Shown here in pieces: positions 57,583-64,000 of a stretch of 64,000 nucleotides of DNA. Position 1 is the first letter of the stretch; each line of letters begins with the position of its first letter. This DNA is from Nymphaea colorata (lineage: Eukaryota; Streptophyta; Magnoliopsida; Nymphaeales; Nymphaeaceae), in assembly GCF_008831285.2 (NCBI RefSeq), contig NC_045148.1, forward strand, positions 23,727,878 to 23,791,877, in the 5' to 3' direction. The notes beneath the pieces were generated by a model, which saw only the letters and a list, made by a program, of their open reading frames with translations, did not search any database and was not told where the DNA came from. A program made the position numbers and the translations under genes.

Positions 57583-60500
57583 TAACAGTAGAAATGCTAG
57601 CTCTTTTTGATAAATCCTGTTTCACTTCTTATTTGGCTTAGTAATCAACTGATCAATTGGTCAAAGCAGGTAATTTTAAACAGTCGAAGAAAGGAACGAA
57701 ATTTTGACAGAAGTCATTAAGAATGTCTCCAAGCTATGCAGAATTTGCCAAGTCAATTTTTAAGATATGCAGTTCGTTAGCTGGTTTATTCATGCCATCT
57801 CTTATTGCTAGATGTCATATGCAAAGTCTGGATGATGCGAAATGTACATGACCTTGAAATTTGATGATTGAAATATCCAATCTGATCACATTTTATTTCA
57901 CTACAGAAATGACGTTTAGAAAATTTAAGAATGTAGGAAAACAATCAAAATTTCAAATCTCAAAGACTGATTGAAATGTTTCCATGCAAAGGTTCTTAAT
58001 TTTTGTCTCCTATATATGGGCCTAGTTGTTTCCAAGTATCAGACGATGAGGGCAATGATCAAGAACACAAATTCATCAGAGGAGAAAAAGAACAATCCAA
58101 ACGTATTCTGTAAGAGAGGAAGCCCTGGTACAGGTTGAGTCTTTCGATTTTAATGATGGAAACAATAGGTATGATGTAGGAAGAAGCAGATGAGACTATA
58201 CAAAAGAATGAGGAATGAAATCATAATCCAAGCGGACCCTGACGCAGAGCCTCAGGGGATTGATCGCATTCCCAGTCAGCCTTAAACGGAATTGATTACA
58301 AGTTAGCACTCCATATCAGAGTGGAGTCAGAAATTTTCTTTAAAGTTCAACCTTTAATGAACACTCTAAGTTTAAATTGCAATCTTTAAGGGGCACTTAT
58401 ATGAAAATAAAGTAAATTTGATGGGCCAGTGTGCCTACAACATTACATCGCCACTGCATCTGCCCAATTGGAAGTCTTCTCTTTAATTTGGTAGTCTATT
58501 ATAGCTTTCATGGATGAATGGACCCAAAATGCACCTTTGAGACACTTTTATCCAGCATATGAGGGTGTATCTGTGACACTCAACTCTTTTATCTTTTTTC
58601 ATTTTATTAAATTTTTGAAATACCAATACGGATCGGACCAAAGTTCTTGCGTACGCTGATACCTTATCCTAGATGGAGCGTTATAGACACCCAATCCAGC
58701 CCAAACCGATGGATGAGATGGATGGAATTCCAAGAATATAATATGTTGTCAAACAAGTACATCTCCACAGACAAGCAGGCGATTAAGTTTACATTTTGTT
58801 TTCAGGTCAGTTGGATGAAGGGAAGTACACCACAGGGATAAATTATCACCACTTTGAGGTCAGTTGGACGAAGGGAACATCTTATCGGAGAATGATCTGA
58901 TTATATCCTTTTGAGGGAAGAAGCCACCCAATAGTTTAAACATTCAGCACGAAAAGGCTCGGATACTGTGATGGGGCAAACCATTCAACACGAGTGATCC
59001 TGTCAAAATTAAAACTAAGAAGTGAATCAGTAACACTTGCTCATGCCGTGAGCTCACTACACAGGGACCTCACACCACTTCAGCACACACTTGTAGGGCT
59101 GTATAGGGGCTGAGTCAAAATCGAGCTCGTTCAGCTTGGCTCAAGTTTGAGTTCAGCTATGCAAGGTCAGCTTGAACTCCATGCGATAGACCAAGCCACA
59201 GCTCGAGCATGACTCTTTTAAGCTCATTCACCGACTCCCCATTTGACCTGATTTCTTTTTTTGGTTTTAAATTTGAAAATTTTCAAAAGAAGGCCTAGAA
59301 TAATGGTTTACTCAAGTTCAATCAAATCAATTTTATGAAACTTGAACTTGACTTGTTTATAATCATGACTTTTGAGTTAAGCTTGAGCTTAACAGAGCAA
59401 ATTCGAGTCGAGCTTGAGTTGGCTCGACTCGTTTTACAGCTCTATCCACATGACACACACAAATGGACTCGTCCCCTGTTTATAATGGTGAAACATGTCA
59501 GTTGGAGTGGGGAAGCTTCAACCCAAGGATGTCAATATGTGTGATTTGAATTGAATGTCCAAACCAACTGCTCCAAAAACATTTGGATGAAGAAAAGAAA
59601 TTTACTAATCAACTAAAAAATCAGATAGGATTTGAAATTAAGAACTGACATCCAATTAGATTTAGATTCATATATTCATAAACATCCAAACGGATTCAGA
59701 TTTAGTTATATAAAAATATTCAATCGAATTAAGATTCACATTCCAATATTCAAAAGTATCCAATCAGAACCAGATGGGACTTAATTTAAATAAAAATTCT
59801 ACATTCAATGCTCTTAACAGTTTGTAAATCAGCCAGATTCGGTTCAAAATATGGATTCAGATTCAAATTCATATATGAATACAAAAATAGGATTCAGGCT
59901 GTATTCTGATTGTGACATCTGATTTCAGATTCAGATTAGGATGAAAAAAATGGATTTAGATCAGATTCAAATTCTGAAATCTGATTTCGGATGAGGAAAA
60001 AATTTAGATTCAGATGAGATTCAGATTGTGGAATCTGATTTCGGATTTAAATTTGGATATGACTTTTTTTTCATTTGTTTGGGAGCTCAACATCGGCGGA
60101 CGGTTAATAATATATTTTATTTGAATCCGATTCATTGGGTATCCCATCCATCCTTGCAGATTTTCCCACTTTTCAAACATTTTACATTTTTATTTTTTGT
60201 ATCTAAGTCCATCGATTTTCAAGAAAAACAAGGTCAGTCATTCTCTCGAGTCCTCCCAACTCATCCAAGAGTATCGGTGACGACTGTTCACGATGTTCTT
60301 AATGAGAAGGTTGCGGAATATTACTTCAGCTTCTCCAAGAGTACACCCAAAATTGCGTAACGTACCAGCATGCTGGAGCTTGTGGACATTCAGAAATGGT
60401 TCAATATTTGGGTGGCGGCCTTTTCGATATGAGTAATTGCTGAAAACTAAATCCAAACTGAATCTGTATCCGATCCGATACTTATATATATCAAAATGGT
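57583..60500. repeat. Right arm of second inverted repeat (IR2)
   Basis: Collinear in reverse complement with parts of 15,000-20,590. It lacks the possible solo LTR at 17,741 and most of 15,945-17,620. A GAATCT-type repeat occupies 59,525-60,070 and 60,420-60,500. Confidence 0.75.
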
Positions 60501-60635
60501 TGCATATACTATTAAGAGGGAAAGGAACGTGCATGGAAGGGCCTAACTAAAAAGCATCCAACTGCAACAGGTTTAAATTTATGCTCTAATTTGAAATCAC
60601 ATACCTATAGCCAAAATAGAGCTGATGGGCGAACT

Positions 60636-60957
60636 TCAACTCAGGAAGGTGATCGATGCTTGGTATTGTAACTCATTCAGGGTGGCAAAAGTCCCCGAGT
60701 CAAATGGGCCCAGTAAACTTATGAGGTCGCCCAGGGACATAGGGGGGCACAGAAACAACACCAAGTCGACCGCATCTGGCTAGCACCATCGTGCACAATG
60801 CGACCTACTACGGGCTGGGGCTGGGAGCGGCCAGGGGTGGGTCGTCAACGAGCCGACTGGCAATCTATAAGGCGTGTTCGGAGGAGGGATGTTTTGGGGT
60901 GGACCTGCTCAACGGGATAGATGATGCGGTCAGGGACGGGGTGGACATCATCTTTTC
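60636..60957 (+). pseudogene. Subtilase (S8 protease) internal fragment
   Basis: One frame gives RKVIDAWYCNSF and MRSPRDIGGH, the approach to the catalytic histidine of plant subtilases. After a frameshift at about 60,765 the next reads LASTIVHNATYYGLGLGAAR then GG, RLAIYKAC and IDDAVRDGVDII, the segment that follows that histidine. The family cleaves proteins in the cell wall space. The GTH expected after the catalytic H is replaced, the frame is broken, and neither the Asp nor the Ser region is present. It lies on the opposite strand from the exons at 38.4-39.2 kb and covers a different part of the protein. Confidence 0.85.
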
Positions 60958-60958
60958 A

Positions 60959-61400
60959 TAATGTATTTTCTGTTTCTCTTGCAATCTCTTGACCTCAATC
61001 ATCTTTTCCCAACTCCCTCTCTTGCTAATATTTCCCAATCGCTTCCACCATTCTTGAGTCTCATGTTCGCTGATCATTGGACACTGTAGCGGAAGACCTG
61101 GGAGATCGATCGGCATCATCACCTCATTGTGAGCGACAGAAAGCCATCCCTCGAATGAGGGTTTCACATAACCCGCGGAACAAACGATCGAGGGTTTGGA
61201 CAACTATCTCTCTCTCTTTATAATGTATTTTCTGTTTCTCTTGCAATCTCTCCACCTCGATCATCTTTGTGCAACTCCCTCTCTCGCTTGATCTTTTGAT
61301 ATTTCCCAATCTCTTCCACCATTCTCGAGTCTTGTGGTCGCTGATTATTGGATGTTGTCGCGGAAGACCTGAGAAGATCGATCAGCATCATCACTATTAG
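60959..61400. repeat. ~260-bp tandem duplication
   Basis: 60,959-61,110 recurs at 61,220-61,400 with an offset of about 261 bp, starting ATAATGTATTTTCTG. On the minus strand both copies can encode KMIEV-RLQEKQKIHY-like peptides, but I recognise no protein family and the frames are short. Confidence 0.75.
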
Positions 61401-61439
61401 GGATTAGATTCCACCTCAGACTGAAATGCCTTACGATAT

Positions 61440-62270
61440 GCTTTTTTATAACATTGTGTATAATACATACATATGTGATACTTATATACATGTACATATG
61501 GATACATATTATATTATACATGTAATATATATATAAGACATATATGCATGTATACATATGTAATGTTAATAGATGTTATATATATTATAAGTATTTTCAG
61601 ATGTACACATTTATATATGTAAATATACACATATATATGTGTATAATGTTATACAATAACAATATATGTACACATATATACATTTGTATATATTATATGT
61701 ACATACATGTGAGAACATACAATATGTATACACTTATGAATATGTAGTACAATATGCATATAAAATATATCTATGTTATGTGTATATCATATATGTAATA
61801 CATTGTACCAATGTACATATAGTATGTTACAGTTAAAATATATTATATGTTCAGGTACATATATATATTATATGTATATATGTTATGTATAGTAATACAT
61901 TATATGTATATATTATATATACGTACATATGAGTACATACAATATATATATAAAATATATGTATGTTATGTGTATATTATATATGTAATACATTGTACCA
62001 ATGTACATATAGTATGTTACAATAAATATATTATATGTATAGGTACCCATACATATATATGTACATTTGTACATATACGTTAATATATATGTGTAGGTAT
62101 GTATATAACACATATATGCAAACATATGGACGTACACGTTCATACTATATATATGTGCATATTAATATTATTTTATACATATATTTATGTATGCACATAC
62201 ATATATATATGTATACATGTGCATATAGTATGCAAATCTGTTCTTATAATGTATGTACATATAACATATA

Positions 62271-62352
<82 letters not shown>

Positions 62353-62580
62353 TATATATGTATTTACGTAATACATACATATACGTCTAACATATATATG
62401 TACATTATGTGTGAATATATAGATATATATTACATACATATATTAATATCTATATATAAATATGTACAATGTCCACTACCATATATATGTTATGTATGCA
62501 TTATACATATTATATATATTATACTATACATGTTTTTATGCATATTACACAACACTATATGTACTATATATATATAGTGT
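61440..62580. repeat. AT-rich simple-sequence tract with ~190-bp tandem copies
   Basis: The tract is made of TATATGTACATAT-like words. An internal segment near 61,760-61,850 recurs at 61,950-62,040 (ATTGTACCAATGTACATAT at both), an offset of 190 bp. It directly precedes the IR3 right arm. Peptides read from it are artefacts of simple sequence. Confidence 0.9.
62273..62349. repeat. (TA)n microsatellite, ~77 bp
   Basis: An uninterrupted TA run, the longest in the window. Confidence 0.97.
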
Positions 62581-62614
62581 GTGTGTGCGACAAAGTGAAG
62601 CGGGTTGGATACGC

Positions 62615-64000
62615 GACAAAGCTACACATAACCACCAAAGCGGTGGAGCTTCGTAGTAGCCTTTGGGGTGGTGAGGTATTCCCTCAACAGTGAAGGTTGG
62701 CCTAAAAAAAAATCAAGAAAAAAAATTAAAGGCAAAAGCTGAGTGCAAGAGAAAGAAAAAAAAAAGGGGAAAAAAAAAACAAAAGGTGTTTGCCAAGAGA
62801 TGAAAGGCTTGAAGGCTGAACTCGCAGGAATTGAATGTGAAAATCTTTGGTAGATGTGCGGTCCTAGGGTCAACGCGAACACTCATGCTTATTAGTTAAA
62901 TTGATAATTTTTTAACTATTTCAAACTAAAACTTGACATCTCTAGTCATAGGAGGAACTTACCAGTCTCCTTTGGTCTTGAAATATGTTTGTCATTTCAT
63001 TCCCAATCCCCTTTGGCCTTGAAAGATGTTGGCCATTCCATTACCAAACCATTAGTCCATTCATGGAATAGATGAAACTCCTCGAACCTAGTCAACTCAT
63101 GTTGAGTGTGACGAATTTCATTTCTTTGTTATCATTTTGAATAAGTGATTAAGCCTGGCCCATTATTCCATCTTAACTGAGTGTTTTCAACATAACCCAG
63201 ACTTAGGGTTGAGTCTGTCATGGATCACCTCTTATCTCTTTTCAAAAGGACCAATCAATTTTGTAGTCCAATTTGAACTGTGACATTTTTGAAAGGTTCT
63301 ATTCATCGAAGTTGCATGGGTTTTGGGTTGTATGTCCTCACGTCCTTCATGGTTTTAGACGAGCATAATGCTCAGTTTCTCTTGTATCACTTTAGTGTCA
63401 GATTAGTTGAATAGATCCTTTAGTTAGCTATTGCACATGTCCAGCGGTTAAGGTCATTGGTTTGATTTGTATTCAGTAGGATCCTATTTTGATTAGTTTG
63501 ATTATATAGTTTTGTTGAGTTGGGCAATTGTTTTCTGCTTTAATGGTTTCCTGCGTAGTGTCATGTTTAGTTTTACTTTCATTGTGATGCCCACCTGCTA
63601 TTGCAGAGATGAGTTAAACAGGTCCCTGCTATTCTAGGGAACATGGTGAATGACAACCAGATGACCTCGATGATGACTGGGAGAAATGAAGAGCAAGCAG
63701 TCCATGGAGATAGCGAGCAGGGGCAATCGTTGCTAATAAAACACGTCAATGGAAAGTGAAGAACCCTTACTGAGCAAAGGCCTTAGCTGCAGCGAACTGA
63801 GCGAATGACGATGGCAATATGGCATCGGAGGATGGAAGAGGAAGAGAGTGGTGTGAGGTTCCTGTAGGTATACTATCAACACCCTCAAATAACATTCCTT
63901 GCACTTCATCTCTATCTAACACCCAAAGAAAATAAGCAGTGCACACTTCAAGAATCTGTCTACTCTGTACATATTCAGTGCCATCATACTCTATACTTCT
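62615..64000. repeat. Right arm of third inverted repeat (IR3)
   Basis: Reverse complement of 33,108-34,495. It ends at the window edge while still inside LINE ORF2 homology (minus strand, 63,866-64,000), so the arm and probably an inverted LINE continue outside the window. Confidence 0.92.

Noticed and set aside
62035-62577. 180-codon open frame made of Y, I, C, M and T
   Set aside because: It is a translation of TA-rich simple sequence and has no protein-like composition.
3258-64000. One giant palindrome covering the window
   Set aside because: The three inverted pairs have different centres (about 28.1, 37.8 and 48.6 kb) and the blocks are not in mirror order.
1-64000. CRISPR array, operon or bacterial defence genes
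   Set aside because: No spaced direct repeats of CRISPR type and no bacterial-type gene order. All evidence points to a plant nuclear genome.

Overview
This window looks like gene-poor, repeat-dense nuclear DNA from a flowering plant. The evidence is an Ale/Retrofit-like Ty1/copia element with a plant initiator-tRNA-Met primer site, a plant LINE of the DUF4283/CCHC type, fragments of plastid genes, and pieces of plant subtilase genes with short introns. I cannot name the species. I see no intact protein-coding gene. There is one assembly gap of 100 N at 43,312-43,411.

Layout. 1-3,257 is a C-rich, GC-richer block without a recognisable gene. 3,258-12,931 is the left arm of a collinear inverted repeat of about 9.6 kb whose right arm is 43,412-52,949. 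From 8,055 to about 30,015 the left side is also a head-to-tail series of a roughly 5 kb non-coding unit (starts at 8,055, 13,102 and 23,694). The second unit is split by about 5.9 kb of other DNA, and the third is split by a complete but dead copia element (23,724-29,172, 5-bp target duplication GCCCT). A 5'-proximal LINE piece (ORF1, endonuclease, no reverse transcriptase) lies at about 30,020-33,243. The end of this LINE and the next 1.25 kb recur inverted at 62,615-64,000.

34,741-36,575 is a scrambled plastid-derived patch: two pieces of rrn16 separated by 1.7 kb that contains psbC and cemA fragments fused to each other. 38,446-39,248 holds the first exons of a subtilase gene on the minus strand, and its upstream region is duplicated in tandem (1.46 kb x 2, 39,245-42,166). 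A second subtilase fragment is at 60,636-60,957 on the plus strand. 53-61 kb adds a truncated copia gag, another LINE ORF1 relic, a 1.26 kb foldback element, and the right arm of a second inverted repeat (57,583-60,500, mirroring 15,000-20,590). 61,440-62,580 is a very AT-rich simple-sequence tract.

The genes do not work together as a system. What stands out is structural: three inverted duplications with different centres, nested insertions that give relative dates, and organelle and protease gene debris. I found no convincing new biological system. The best leads are the large inverted arms, the short-LTR element with a perfect primer site, the dispersed GAATCT-type cryptic repeat, the duplicated subtilase upstream region and the plastid mosaic.
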